Below are positions 43,689 through 52,871 of a stretch of 64,000 nt of DNA, piece after piece (position 1 is the first letter of the stretch; each line of letters opens with the position of its first letter). The stretch is taken from positions 1,148,501 to 1,212,500 of the forward strand of contig NZ_CP123622.1 in assembly GCF_029873255.1 (NCBI RefSeq), given 5' to 3'. The position numbers and the translations under genes were made by a program. The stretch comes from Pigmentibacter sp. JX0631. GTDB lineage: Bacteria; Bdellovibrionota_B; Oligoflexia; Silvanigrellales; Silvanigrellaceae. Under the pieces are notes generated by a model. That model was not told the DNA's origin. It did not search any database and saw only the letters and a list, made by a program, of their open reading frames with translations.

Positions 43689-43717
43689 ATGATACTTTAT
43701 AAAGAATCACTTGTCAA
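43689..43717 (-). promoter_or_regulatory. TA promoter with overlapping operator palindrome
   Basis: On the minus strand TTGACA (43712-43717), a 17-bp spacer and TATCAT (43689-43694) make a near-consensus sigma-70 promoter. A 20-bp palindrome at 43690-43709 (TGAT-A-CTTTATAAAG-A-ATCA, one mismatched pair) covers the -10 and spacer, where a HigA dimer would block polymerase. This suggests self-repression of the toxin-antitoxin pair. Confidence 0.75.
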
Positions 43718-43881
43718 AGGGTTTTCGCTGAAACATATATATTATATTTTCAGGTACTTATAGCACCCTTTATTAAATTGAATTTTTTTTAGATCTGAAC
43801 TTGTAGCTTTGACAGCAAACAAAACGAATCGACTAATACAATATATTATACTACTATAAAATATATTAGAAGGATGTCGAT

Positions 43882-44056
43882 GTGATATATGAATGGGAAC
43901 ACAAGTTTTGGTCAGAAAAAGAAAGCTCTCCGCCCGTAAAAGAATGATTCGATAACTTAACTCTTGAACAGATGACAGCAAATTTAAAAGAGTTGGGATA
44001 AGAGTTCTCAAAAAAGAGACATCAAAATAGCTCGTGAACGTCTCGCAAAATTATAA
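43882..44056 (+). pseudogene. Wrecked HigB-type toxin gene
   Basis: A GTG at 43882 with AAGGA upstream opens a frame (YEWEHKFWSEKESSPPVKE) stopped by TGA at 43945-43947, in a place where TGG (Trp) would restore KEWFDNLTLEQ. The frame then continues to LKELG and a TAA at 43999-44001. One frame over, GDKSSQKRDIKIARERLAKL resumes and ends at TAA 44054-44056, just before the antitoxin gene. That ending closely matches the end of the intact toxin ([15 protein letters not shown]). So the middle of the protein (about 45 residues, including the active-site strands) has been deleted, and a nonsense mutation is also present. The antitoxin 15 bp downstream is intact and now orphaned. Confidence 0.8.
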
Positions 44057-44070
44057 GGTGGTAAGTTAAC

Positions 44071-44433
44071 ATGAAAGTAAAAAATTTTAATGATTATCTG
44101 AAAACAAGACTAAACGACACCGAAATTGCTGAAATTGAAGCTCAAGCAGAAAGAGAGTTTCAAGCATTAAAAGCATTACAACAAGGTGTTGCAGAGGCTA
44201 TCAATGCTTATATGAAAAAAGAAAATATCGGATTTAATGACATGGTTCGAAAACTTGATATTAGCCCCTCAAAACTCTCTAAAATTAAAAAAGGAAAGGC
44301 GAATTTAACTCTTGCAAGTATTGCGCACATAGCGGCATTGCTAAAACAAAAGCCAGTTTTTTATTTTAAAAATGATATAGAAAATGATTTTCAAATCTAC
44401 GAATCAAAGTATCACAGTAAATCTTCCGTTTAA
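44071..44433 (+). CDS. Orphan HigA-type XRE antitoxin
   Basis: 120 residues, paralogous to the antitoxin at 43011-43322: the same acidic helical N part (DTEIAEIEAQAEREFQALKAL) and the same XRE core (DMVRKLDISPSKLSKIKKG, then NLTLASIAHIAAL). GGTGG is 8-9 nt before the ATG at 44071. Its toxin partner just upstream is a wreck (43882-44056), so it no longer has a working toxin to neutralise. It may still bind DNA or counter the neighbouring toxin, and so be kept as an anti-addiction factor; that is speculation. It ends 101 bp before the convergent cueR gene. Confidence 0.85.
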   Translation: MKVKNFNDYLKTRLNDTEIAEIEAQAEREFQALKALQQGVAEAINAYMKKENIGFNDMVRKLDISPSKLSKIKKGKANLTLASIAHIAALLKQKPVFYFKNDIENDFQIYESKYHSKSSV

Positions 44434-44534
44434 AACATTTCTTCTAAAAGACTAAAACATATCTAGAAAAGAAGATAAGAATAAATTAACAATTAAAATT
44501 AATTTTCAGGAATTATTCTCAACATTAATCATTT

Positions 44535-44942
44535 TCATATATTATAAATTCTGCTTAACTTCTCTAATATTGGACACTCTGGTCTATCATTTCCTTGGCA
44601 ACAATTAACTAAATTTTCTAATGTATTTAACATAGATTTTAGTTCATCCATTTTACTTTGTAATTTTTCAATATGTTGTTGGGCTATCTTTTTTACGTCT
44701 TGACTACTTCTTTTTTTATTTTTCCATAAATCTAAAAGTTTTTTTATTTCAATTATTGAAAAACCTAACTCACGTGCTGTTTTGATAAACAATAAAACTT
44801 GAATATCATTTTCTTGATATAAACGATAACCAGCCTCAGATCTTTTTAATTTTGTTATTAATCCTTGTTCTTCATAATAACGAATCATCTTAATATGAAT
44901 CCCACTTTTCTTTGCAGCTTCACCAATATTAAAAAAAGACAT
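44535..44942 (-). CDS. cueR: CueR-type MerR-family copper regulator
   Basis: 135 residues. The N-terminal MerR winged helix (NIGEAAKKSGIHIKMIRYYEEQGLI...RSEAGYRLY) is followed by a coiled-coil dimerisation helix and a metal loop with Cys115 and Cys123 (CQGNDRPEC, 8-residue spacing), as in CueR where two Cys hold Cu(I). It should activate the promoter at 47503-47533 when Cu(I), Ag(I) or Au(I) is present. It is the last gene of copZ-like/copA/cueR; the gap after copA is 30 bp, so it is probably autoregulated. A second Cys (Cys114) directly precedes the first ligand; unusual but not disabling. Confidence 0.92.
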   Translation of the reverse strand: MSFFNIGEAAKKSGIHIKMIRYYEEQGLITKLKRSEAGYRLYQENDIQVLLFIKTARELGFSIIEIKKLLDLWKNKKRSSQDVKKIAQQHIEKLQSKMDELKSMLNTLENLVNCCQGNDRPECPILEKLSRIYNI

Positions 44943-44972
44943 AGTAACTTTTTCTTTCAGTTTTAAATATTT

Positions 44973-47189
44973 TTACTTTAACTTCCATTTTTTTAATAGT
45001 AAAGAATTTGTAACAACACTTACACTACTAAAAGCCATAGCAAAACCAGCAAACATAGGATTTAAAAATCCTAAACTAGCTAAAGGAATTCCTAAAATAT
45101 TATAGATAAAGGCCCAAAATAAATTTTGTTTGATTTTTTTATAAGTTTTTTTTGAAATATCTATCGCTTCAAAAACTAGAGAAGGATTGTTATTCATTAA
45201 AGTAATACCAGAAGCATGAATAGCTGCATCCGTTCCAGATCCCATAGAAATTCCTACATTTGCTGTAGCAAGAGCTGGAGCATCATTAATTCCATCACCG
45301 ACCATAGCAATGAATCCATACTTTGATTTTAAATTTTGAATTATACTTAATTTTTCATCAGGTAATACATTAGCATAAACTTCATCAATACCAACCAATT
45401 TTGCAACATAATTGGCACTTCCTAAATTATCTCCAGATATCATTACTGTTTTAATATTCAAAGATTTTAATTTTGCAATCGCCTCACTCGCATTACTTTT
45501 TATGATATCTCTAAAAATAAAAATACCTAGTAATTTACCACTTTCATTGTTACCTTCTATCAAGTAAGAAATCGTACTGCCAAAATTTATATTTTTAGCA
45601 ACTAATGCATTTTGATCTTCACTTAAAAATAAATTATGTTCTTGTAATATTTTCTCACTACCTAAAATAAATGATTTACCAAAATAATTTCCTATTATAC
45701 CTTTACCTATAAGTGCATTTAAAGAATTAAATTTAAAACTTTCAATTTTATTTTCTTTTGCATAAGTAAGAACTGCTTTTGCAAGTGGATGTTCGCTTCC
45801 TGATTGCAAACCTGCAGATAAGGAAAGAATTTCTTCTTTTGAAGAATTTATATTTATAATATCTATTAATTTAGGCTGCCCGATAGTTAAAGTTCCAGTC
45901 TTATCAAATGCAACAACTTTCAAAGCGTGAACTTGTTCTAAAGCTTCAGCATCTTTAATTAGAATTCCGTGCTTTGCAGCGACTCCAGTTCCTACCATAA
46001 TCGCTGTTGGAGTCGCTAATCCTAATGCGCAGGGACAAGCAATTACCAGCACAGCAATAGCTTTCAATGCAGCTTCAAACCAATTACCGCTTATTATTCC
46101 CCAAGTTATAAAAGTAATAAATGCGATGATAAGTACAATTGGAACAAAAATAGAACTTACTTTATCTACTAATTTTTGAATAGGAGCTTTTTTTGCTTGT
46201 GCCGTTTCAACCATTTTTATAATTTTTGCCAGAAGAGTTTCTGTCCCAATTGCAGTAGTTGTTACTTTTAAAAATCCACTTCCATTTAAAGATCCACCTG
46301 TAATTCTATCACCTTCACTTTTTTCAACTGGCAAACTTTCTCCAGTTATTAAAGACTCATCAACTTGCGAATGCCCTGATAAAATAATGCCATCAACAGG
46401 AATAATTTCACCTGGTCGTACCAATACAATATCGCCAGTTTTTACATCTTCTATTTTTACTTTAATTTCATTTCCATCTCTAAAGATTGTCGCATTATCT
46501 GGACGAAGATTTTCCAAAGATCTTATAGCTTCAGTAGTTTGAAATTTTGCTCTATTTTCTAAGTATTTTCCAAATAAAATAAGAGTAATAATTGTTGCTG
46601 AACTCTCAAAATATAAATGCATGTCAGCTAAATTATTATTATAGTATTGATAGCAGACTTCAATAATACTTAATAAATATGCCGCAGAAGTTCCAATTGC
46701 AACCAATAAATCCATGTTTGCATTTTTAGCTAAAATAGCCTTTAAAGCTGAGCGATAAAAGCGAAAACCAAAAATGAATTGAACAATAGATGCTAAAATA
46801 ATTTGCAACCATATATTTAGTGAAATGTGAACAGAAAAAAGCATAAAAAACATAGGTAACAATAATGGTAAAGTAAAGAGCGCTGATAACAGAAGAATTA
46901 TTTTTTCTTTTTGCATTTTCTTTTTTAAATCAGAGCCTTTATTTGCTTTATTGCTGTCATATATTTTTGCTGTATATCCACTTTTCTCAACTGCATGTAT
47001 AAGATCTGAAATTTTAACCTCCGCAGAGATTTTCACTTGAGCTTTTTCAGTTGCTAAATTAACGCTCGTTTCAGTTACACCATTTACCGCTGCTAAAGCT
47101 TTTTCGACATGATTTACACATGAAGCACAGGTCATACCTTGCACTTCTAAAGTAATTATTTTTGATTCGTTATTATCAATTAAGTTCAT
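44973..47189 (-). CDS. copA: Cu(I)-exporting P1B-type ATPase
   Basis: Pumps Cu(I) out of the cytosol. I start at the ATG at 47189 (738 aa), 8 nt after AAGG; the GTG at 47198 is less good. One N-terminal HMA domain with GMTCASC is followed by the transmembrane domain with the metal path CPC (about residue 385), the phosphorylation motif DKTGTLT (about residue 430), SEHPLA and the hinge [10 protein letters not shown]. The C-terminal helices end near [11 protein letters not shown]. These are all the signatures of CopA. It has one HMA domain where many have two; the separate small HMA protein encoded just upstream may supply the second. It is transcribed from the CueR-type promoter at 47503-47533. 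Confidence 0.95.
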   Translation of the reverse strand: MNLIDNNESKIITLEVQGMTCASCVNHVEKALAAVNGVTETSVNLATEKAQVKISAEVKISDLIHAVEKSGYTAKIYDSNKANKGSDLKKKMQKEKIILLLSALFTLPLLLPMFFMLFSVHISLNIWLQIILASIVQFIFGFRFYRSALKAILAKNANMDLLVAIGTSAAYLLSIIEVCYQYYNNNLADMHLYFESSATIITLILFGKYLENRAKFQTTEAIRSLENLRPDNATIFRDGNEIKVKIEDVKTGDIVLVRPGEIIPVDGIILSGHSQVDESLITGESLPVEKSEGDRITGGSLNGSGFLKVTTTAIGTETLLAKIIKMVETAQAKKAPIQKLVDKVSSIFVPIVLIIAFITFITWGIISGNWFEAALKAIAVLVIACPCALGLATPTAIMVGTGVAAKHGILIKDAEALEQVHALKVVAFDKTGTLTIGQPKLIDIININSSKEEILSLSAGLQSGSEHPLAKAVLTYAKENKIESFKFNSLNALIGKGIIGNYFGKSFILGSEKILQEHNLFLSEDQNALVAKNINFGSTISYLIEGNNESGKLLGIFIFRDIIKSNASEAIAKLKSLNIKTVMISGDNLGSANYVAKLVGIDEVYANVLPDEKLSIIQNLKSKYGFIAMVGDGINDAPALATANVGISMGSGTDAAIHASGITLMNNNPSLVFEAIDISKKTYKKIKQNLFWAFIYNILGIPLASLGFLNPMFAGFAMAFSSVSVVTNSLLLKKWKLK

Positions 47190-47211
47190 ATTAAACACCT
47201 TTTACTGAATA

Positions 47212-47472
47212 TTAATTCAATAATTTAACTTTGTAACCTAAATTATTTATTACATTAATAACTTCATCAATTTTATTTTCATCTTTAATTTCTATCACTA
47301 CTAGTTTTTTATCTAAAAAAACAGAATATTTAGATATAACTCTAACAGAATTAAGCTCTTTAGAAATTTTATTAACACAAGAATTACAATTCATACCTTC
47401 AATATTCAAAGTAAAAACAGAAACATTTTCAATACTATCTTTTTTAAATAGTTCTTTCAATTTTTCAAACAT
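47212..47472 (-). CDS. CopZ-like heavy-metal-associated (HMA) protein
   Basis: 86 residues with one ferredoxin-like HMA fold. The Cu(I)-binding loop is GMNCNSC (about residue 27-33), the ending INNLGYKVKLLN is typical. It has a 12-15-residue charged N-terminal extension (FEKLKELFKKD) not present in simple CopZ proteins, which may be a membrane or protein contact. AGGAGG is 5-6 nt before the ATG at 47472. It is the first gene of the copper operon, 22 bp before copA, so it should hand Cu(I) to that pump in the cytosol. Confidence 0.9.
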   Translation of the reverse strand: MFEKLKELFKKDSIENVSVFTLNIEGMNCNSCVNKISKELNSVRVISKYSVFLDKKLVVIEIKDENKIDEVINVINNLGYKVKLLN

Positions 47473-47502
47473 AAAACCTCCTAATTTATAGCTACCATAA
47501 AA

Positions 47503-47533
47503 AGTATAAAGTCTCCCATTATAGGAGAGTCAA
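47503..47533 (-). promoter_or_regulatory. CueR-type promoter of the copper operon
   Basis: On the minus strand TTGACT (47528-47533) and TATACT (47503-47508) are separated by 19 bp, the long spacer of MerR-activated promoters. Inside it lies the dyad CTCTCC...GGGAGA with a TATAAT centre. This drives the HMA gene, copA and cueR, 31 bp before the HMA start codon. Confidence 0.88.
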
Positions 47534-47639
47534 GACTTTTTTCTATTTTTTTTAACTATTTATCTTTTAAAAATTTAGTGTTATTCTAGGTAGTTAAATT
47601 TCATTGAGTTGCAAGAGTTCTTTCATAAGGACAATAGTC

Positions 47640-48842
47640 ATGAATTATCATAGTGTTATATTATGTCAATTTGATTTATTAAACTTAAAAACTCCTATAG
47701 ATCAGAAATTATTGAATTTTTATAAGGCAAAAATATTTGCAAAAAATTATTGTAGCAAAGAAAAAGTAACAGACCCTCAAAAAATTGAACAAATTTACAA
47801 AGATGTATTTGAAAAGTTTTCAAAATATGCAATTTCAGAGGATCGTATTCAAAAAATGCAAAATGTTATGTTAGATACTAATCCTGAAAATTTTATTACT
47901 GAAGATAATTATTACCCAGAATTATTTCCAAATTTAGCTGAAAGTCCACTAGGAATTGATATTTATGCTAGATCGTTATTATTTAATAGAATAGCCTTAA
48001 ATGTATTAAATCAATTTTATCCAGATGACTTAAAAAAACCTGATGATATAATCCATGTTACTAATACTGGTTACTTATCCCCAGGTCCTGTGCAAACATT
48101 TGTAGATCAAAAACAATGGTTCAATACTTGCGTTACCCACTCCTATCAAATGGGTTGTTATGGAGCATTTCCAGCTGTACGTATGGCGAGCGGATTTTTA
48201 TTTTCTTCTTGGAATGGTTTTCAATACGCTAAGAAAAAATTACATATTGATATTGTGCATACTGAAGTATTTTCTTTACATACTAATGTGGACGAAATAA
48301 CCCCAGAAAATATTATCAATATGACGCTATTTGGAGATGGATTTGTAAAATATTCCGCCTATGAAAGTAAAGAATTTGAAAATTTAAATACGACTGGATT
48401 AAAAATTTTAACAAATTATGAAGAGGTATTTCCAAATTCAAGTGAAAATTTATATTGGATACCAAATAAACATCACTTTTACTTTTATCTTTCAAAAAAT
48501 GTTCCACATGTAATTAAGAATAATATTCTTAATTTTGTAATAAATTTATGCGATCAAATTGGTATAAATTTTTTAGAAAATAAAAACAACTTTATTTATG
48601 CAGTACATCCTGGTGGTCCCAAAATTGTTCAGTATGTGCAAGAAATGCTAGAATTAACTGATGATCAAATGCAATTGTCACGCAAAACATTTTTCAATCA
48701 TGGGAATGTAAGCTCTTCAACGATTCCAATTGCATGGAAAGATATCGTGGAAGATAATGCAATTCCTAAAGGACAAAAAATTATTACAATAGGTTTTGGC
48801 CCTGGCATTACAGCAAGTGGTCTTATTTTTGAAAAAGTTTAA
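47640..48842 (+). CDS. Type III polyketide synthase
   Basis: 400 residues of the thiolase fold, chalcone/stilbene synthase-like. The catalytic triad is visible: Cys173 (YQMGCYGAFPA), His323 (AVHPGGPKI) and Asn356 (FNHGNVSSST), and the family's C-terminal GFGPGIT loop is present. It should condense malonyl-CoA onto an acyl-CoA starter and cyclise to a resorcinol, pyrone or similar ring in the cytosol. I start at the ATG at 47640, with AAGGA 8 nt upstream; a longer TTG frame (47604) has no support. No methyltransferase or oxidoreductase partner, typical of lipid-resorcinol gene sets, is next to it. The product is unknown. Confidence 0.88.
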   Translation: MNYHSVILCQFDLLNLKTPIDQKLLNFYKAKIFAKNYCSKEKVTDPQKIEQIYKDVFEKFSKYAISEDRIQKMQNVMLDTNPENFITEDNYYPELFPNLAESPLGIDIYARSLLFNRIALNVLNQFYPDDLKKPDDIIHVTNTGYLSPGPVQTFVDQKQWFNTCVTHSYQMGCYGAFPAVRMASGFLFSSWNGFQYAKKKLHIDIVHTEVFSLHTNVDEITPENIINMTLFGDGFVKYSAYESKEFENLNTTGLKILTNYEEVFPNSSENLYWIPNKHHFYFYLSKNVPHVIKNNILNFVINLCDQIGINFLENKNNFIYAVHPGGPKIVQYVQEMLELTDDQMQLSRKTFFNHGNVSSSTIPIAWKDIVEDNAIPKGQKIITIGFGPGITASGLIFEKV

Positions 48843-49199
48843 AGATAATCTGCCTTGTAATTTATTACAATTTTGTCTGTAGTATAAAATAAATTAAATT
48901 TTTTCACTTTTTTTATTTTATTTTTTATAAAAACAATAAAATTTAAAACACAATAAAAATTCAATTTTAGAATTGAAAGAAATTTATCTTATAAGTTACA
49001 GAATTTTATTTTATTTATAGCTTCCTATAAATTTTTTTAAAATTACTATTGACTATTACATTAATTTATAATAACGATAAAAAATAAATTAAGTTTTACA
49101 ATTTTATAACAAAAGCAAATAAATTTAATGTTAATTTAAAGTAATAAACTAATCTTAAAAAAATTATTTAAATTAAATATTAAACAAAAGGAAATAATT
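48843..49199. other. AT-rich intergenic region
   Basis: About 357 bp, very AT-rich (well over 80%). I see no gene, hairpin terminator or clear promoter motif. It must contain the start region of the lipoprotein gene at 49200. Confidence 0.5.
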
Positions 49200-50927
49200 A
49201 TGAAAGCAATTATATCTATTAGCTTTATAGCCTCACTAACCTTATTTTCATGTTCTAATAAAAATTCTGAAAACACTAATACTTATAATACTCATGCTAT
49301 CCAGAAACCCCAATTATCTAATTTTTTAGAAAATCATGATATTCATACCAGTATTATAGGAAAAGGTTATAATTCTGTAGATAAATCTATAAAAAATAAT
49401 TGCTTGGATAATACTTATCATGAATTTATTCAAAGCGGAAAATCAGAAGTTAATTTCTTTAATAATTTATCATCTGAAGAATTAAGCGAAAAGTTAAATA
49501 TAAATGTCAATGGAAAATTACATTCTCCACAGGGTGAAGTATCCATTGATACAAGCTTTCTAAATATGTTAAATACGAATGAAGCGAGTTCAACCGTTAC
49601 GCTTATTGCTAATGTAACAAATGGGAAAAATAGATTAAAAAGAATTAATGAACATTCACCTGGATATAAACTAAATGACTTTTATAAATCAATTTTTGAC
49701 AAAAGTAAGGCTGAATTTATTAAAGTCTGTGGAGATGAAATTATTGACTCACAAAAACTTTCTGCTTACTTAATTATTACGGCTCGTATAGATTTTAAAA
49801 ATAAAGCTACAAAAGATAAGTTTGAAGCTAAAGTAGGTGGAGGAAAAAATTTATTTGATGAAATAGGTGTAAATGCAAGTTCATCTATTAGCAATTTAGA
49901 TGAAAATACAAGAAAATCAATAAAAATTACTGTAGCTGGTCTACAACTTGGAGGAGAATTTAAACAACTACAATCAATATTGAAAAAAAATGTATGTAAC
50001 TTAAATCAAGTTGAGCAATGTAATCAAATGTTTGAAACCATAAATAATTACTTTTCAAATGAATTTATGAATCAATTGGATACAAAAAATGAAAATTCTT
50101 GGATTGTTTCAGAAATTAAATCTACTCCTTATTCAAAACTTATTATTCTCGACGACAAATTAGAATATTTTAGTGATCAATTTAATTATGGATTAAATTA
50201 TGCAAAATTTTCATCTAAATTATCGAATATTAAAGAAATAAACTCAGATGCATATAAAAATATAAAAAAAATAGTCAGCCATGAAAATTATAAACATTTT
50301 TCAAATAATGAAAAAAATTATTTAAATGAAAGTTTAAACTCTGCACAAAACAATATAAATATGGTAGATGAATATTTTTCAGAATGTAATTCATCTGAGT
50401 CGTTTAAAGAATGTATAAAAAAATATCAACAATATTTAGATCAAAATTATGTACCCATAGATCAAGAATTAAGAAGTGCTAAGGTAAATAATTTTATTGG
50501 TTCATTTAATACAGGAATTCAAACTTTTGAAATTAACAACAATGTATTCTATAAAAAAGAAATAGATAAGAATATTTTTCCTGAATCAGGGAATCTTAGT
50601 TATACCTTTGTTAATGAATATGATGAAGAAATGAATGATAGCTCTATAGAACTTGTCTGCCAATTAGATTACAGATCTAAACTTAATAAAGTAAATTCAA
50701 TTGTTTGGTTTACAAGCTTCATTTCGTCGCTTCCTTCATTGTATACCTTACTTGAAAAGGCTGTAAATCAAGAATATGTTGTTCTTGATGTGATTTGGAA
50801 TAGAAAAGACTCGGATGTAACAAATCGCTACATAAGAGACAATTGTGGAAATCATGGGAAATTATTCTTTATTTCGCATGTGCAGTCAAATACAAAAAAG
50901 ATATCAATATGGGAAGTGAAGGAATGA
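49200..50927 (+). CDS. Predicted lipoprotein with MACPF-like pattern
   Basis: 575 residues with a lipoprotein signal ending in LFSC (Cys at about residue 18). After it, the IIGKGYNSVDKS stretch, the FIKVCGDEII segment followed by long alternating strands (YLIITARIDF), and a Ser/Ala-rich ASSSISNLDENTRKSI stretch recall membrane-attack-complex/perforin (MACPF) cores, where a F-x3-YGTH signature precedes similar strands. Here the motif reads CGDE in place of YGTH, so this is a tentative structural guess. The C-terminal half is helical, then beta. AAAGGAA is 5-6 nt before the ATG. If correct it would be a pore-forming surface protein. If not, it is simply an uncharacterised lipoprotein. Confidence 0.6.
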   Translation: MKAIISISFIASLTLFSCSNKNSENTNTYNTHAIQKPQLSNFLENHDIHTSIIGKGYNSVDKSIKNNCLDNTYHEFIQSGKSEVNFFNNLSSEELSEKLNINVNGKLHSPQGEVSIDTSFLNMLNTNEASSTVTLIANVTNGKNRLKRINEHSPGYKLNDFYKSIFDKSKAEFIKVCGDEIIDSQKLSAYLIITARIDFKNKATKDKFEAKVGGGKNLFDEIGVNASSSISNLDENTRKSIKITVAGLQLGGEFKQLQSILKKNVCNLNQVEQCNQMFETINNYFSNEFMNQLDTKNENSWIVSEIKSTPYSKLIILDDKLEYFSDQFNYGLNYAKFSSKLSNIKEINSDAYKNIKKIVSHENYKHFSNNEKNYLNESLNSAQNNINMVDEYFSECNSSESFKECIKKYQQYLDQNYVPIDQELRSAKVNNFIGSFNTGIQTFEINNNVFYKKEIDKNIFPESGNLSYTFVNEYDEEMNDSSIELVCQLDYRSKLNKVNSIVWFTSFISSLPSLYTLLEKAVNQEYVVLDVIWNRKDSDVTNRYIRDNCGNHGKLFFISHVQSNTKKISIWEVKE

Positions 50928-50978
50928 TTATTTTATTAAGTTTTTATCGATATTAAGGGATAGACTTAATGAAATTAA

Positions 50979-51055
50979 TGGCGGGATGGACGGGACTTGA
51001 ACCCGCGACCTCCGGCGTGACAGGCCAGCGTTGTAACCAACTCTACTACCACCCC
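50979..51055 (-). tRNA. tRNA-Asp (GTC)
   Basis: A 77-nt tRNA with a complete cloverleaf on the minus strand. The acceptor arm GGGGTGG (from 51055) pairs with CCATCCC with one G-U pair; the anticodon stem CTGGC/GCCGG encloses the loop CTGTCAC, giving anticodon GTC. The T arm reads GCGGG-TTCAAGT-CCCGT. The 3' CCA is encoded (50979-50981). It is isolated, between a lipoprotein gene and a small secreted protein gene. Confidence 0.95.
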
Positions 51056-51123
51056 GCTTACAAGAACTAACTGTATGCCACAAACAATTCCCTATTGCAA
51101 GTCCCTATCTGATTCTTTGTTTT

Positions 51124-51615
51124 TCATTCGGATATACAGTTATCGATCACTCCCTCACACATTTTCCCTAATTGAAACAAAGAAAGAAACTCATAATTTG
51201 GATTTGAAAAAGTTGAGTAATTATTTAAGAACAAACTATCTTTTGTAGAGTATTGATAGACAGAAATTCTTCCATTCACAAAATATTGATTATCAACAAA
51301 AAATGGATGCCATAATGAATAAAAATGATCCGCAGGTTGCAAAATTGAAAACTGTTCTCCATACTTTTTTATGCACATTTCTTTTAGCATTTTGTAACCT
51401 TCCAAACCATCACTTAATTCAAAATATGAAAATATATGATCAGGAGTAAGCCATTGCGTTTTCCAATAGCCCACAACTTTAACATAATTATTTTGCGAAT
51501 CTCGTAACCATTTCCAATCCAATTTTTTATTCACACAATTGACATATGTTTCATCAGCAAGTGCAAAATTTTTTAAACAACATAAAACAAAAATAATTAT
51601 CCAGTTTTTCAACAT
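51124..51615 (-). CDS. Small exported protein, unknown function
   Basis: 163 residues with a Sec signal (cleavage after ALA near residue 20). The mature chain has paired cysteines (YVNCVNKK, EMCIKKYG, KMCEGVIDNC) suggesting disulphides, and many aromatic residues (WKWLRD, YWKTQWL, FYSLWHPFF). It is 69 bp upstream of the tRNA-Asp gene on the same strand; read-through is possible. The region before its ATG at 51615 is AT-rich; the best ribosome site is GAAGG about 8 nt upstream. No family is recognised. A secreted effector or envelope protein is possible. Confidence 0.6.
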   Translation of the reverse strand: MLKNWIIIFVLCCLKNFALADETYVNCVNKKLDWKWLRDSQNNYVKVVGYWKTQWLTPDHIFSYFELSDGLEGYKMLKEMCIKKYGEQFSILQPADHFYSLWHPFFVDNQYFVNGRISVYQYSTKDSLFLNNYSTFSNPNYEFLSLFQLGKMCEGVIDNCISE

Positions 51616-51716
51616 AAAACCTTCTATATAAAAAATATATTATTAATTTTTTTTGATATATGAATATTTTATTTTGAGCAAGTAAAAATAAGAATTTGAA
51701 AAGATCTTAGAAAACT

Positions 51717-52871
51717 TTACTTTGGTAACAAAATTTCCCAAGTTTCAGAAGAAGGAATAGTAGGAGCAACAGAGTTTAATTCATTTCTAAATTTTGATAA
51801 TTCCAAATATACTTTTTTTCTTGTCCGATTTATTCCACCTAAAGGTCGTAAATCTTCACTACCATGCCAGGGTGTAAAAGATAATTCTTCACAAATTTTT
51901 AAAGCTTCGGATGAATTTGGAGCTTGTTCTTTAGGGATATAAATTGTTGCTACTTTAAAGATATTATTTTTTCCTTTCCAAATCGTTGGCCATTCTACGG
52001 TTGAATCTTCTATGAGATGTTGTTTCGCATCGCGTTGCGGAATGATATAAAAATCAAAACAAAATTCATTACTAGCTAAATTCATGGCCAAAGCATCCGC
52101 AAGGAAATTATCTTGTCTTTGCTCTTTTGGAATGTCGATAAAGTTTTGTCCAGAACAAGGCTTTGCAGTAAATTTCATTGCTGATTTTTCACCAATTTTA
52201 TATGGCGTTTGACTCCAATATTGTGAAGCTAATGGATTTATCTGTGTTTTGGATAGTGCTTTCAAAATCTCACCTTCATAAGGATTATTTTTGAGCCACT
52301 CTTTAAATCCTTCAGGACCATTTTTTTGCGCCATCATCAAAGGCAAGTAGTCTTTTGAATTTCTTAAAAAGAATACAGGGTGATCTATCATGACGAAATC
52401 TTGAGTATTAATTTCTCCATTTGCCTCTTCAAAGTTTAATAAATTTGCTTTTACATCAAGTACTTTTATTGCCATACCGTGGGCGTCAGCAATTTTATCT
52501 GACTTCAAATCGCTTGTTCCATTTGAAAAGCGAAGAATAGCTTTATATTCTCCTTTTGTAGAAAAAATACCTTTTCTAAATTTTGATGGAATATTCGCTT
52601 CAATTTTAAATTTAGCAGCAACACATCCATGTTGTTTAGCATGCGCATCTCGTTTTGCCGGATGATCTTGGCCTTGTCTTAGATTGTAACCATTTTGCAC
52701 AACCCCTTTTAGAATTTTGATTAGTTGCTCATTGAGCTGTTCTTCTTCAGGTGTAGAAGGAATTTCTTCTCCTAACGAAAGTACTTTTTTTCTTTTTACT
52801 TCTTGAGAAAAAACTGTTTGAGAGAAAACAAAGAAAGGGAAAAACAAAATAATTATTTTTATAAATCGCAT
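51717..52871 (-). CDS. Exported catalase-related haem protein
   Basis: 384 residues with a Sec signal ending near FSQ. The mature chain keeps the core of the catalase superfamily: RDAHAKQHGCVAAKF holds the distal His, RFSNGTSD and ADAHGMAIKVLD form the haem-pocket strands, and FTPWHGSEDLRPLGGINRTRKKVY resembles the proximal region. Members of this shorter, secreted catalase-related group are known as catalase-like or SrpA-type proteins; peroxidase rather than full catalase activity is common in the group. Function here would be defence against peroxide in the periplasm. It diverges from the tpm gene at 53197. Absence of the C-terminal catalase domain fits this subfamily. Confidence 0.88.
   Translation of the reverse strand: MRFIKIIILFFPFFVFSQTVFSQEVKRKKVLSLGEEIPSTPEEEQLNEQLIKILKGVVQNGYNLRQGQDHPAKRDAHAKQHGCVAAKFKIEANIPSKFRKGIFSTKGEYKAILRFSNGTSDLKSDKIADAHGMAIKVLDVKANLLNFEEANGEINTQDFVMIDHPVFFLRNSKDYLPLMMAQKNGPEGFKEWLKNNPYEGEILKALSKTQINPLASQYWSQTPYKIGEKSAMKFTAKPCSGQNFIDIPKEQRQDNFLADALAMNLASNEFCFDFYIIPQRDAKQHLIEDSTVEWPTIWKGKNNIFKVATIYIPKEQAPNSSEALKICEELSFTPWHGSEDLRPLGGINRTRKKVYLELSKFRNELNSVAPTIPSSETWEILLPK

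Noticed and set aside
43657-43710. ATG at 43710 as HigB start
   Set aside because: The promoter -10 lies at 43689-43694, downstream of that ATG, so it would not be on the transcript; GTG 43656 has a strong ribosome site.
43742-44011. 89-codon minus-strand frame across the TA spacer
   Set aside because: It is antisense to the toxin relic at 43882-44056 and lacks a ribosome site and family features.
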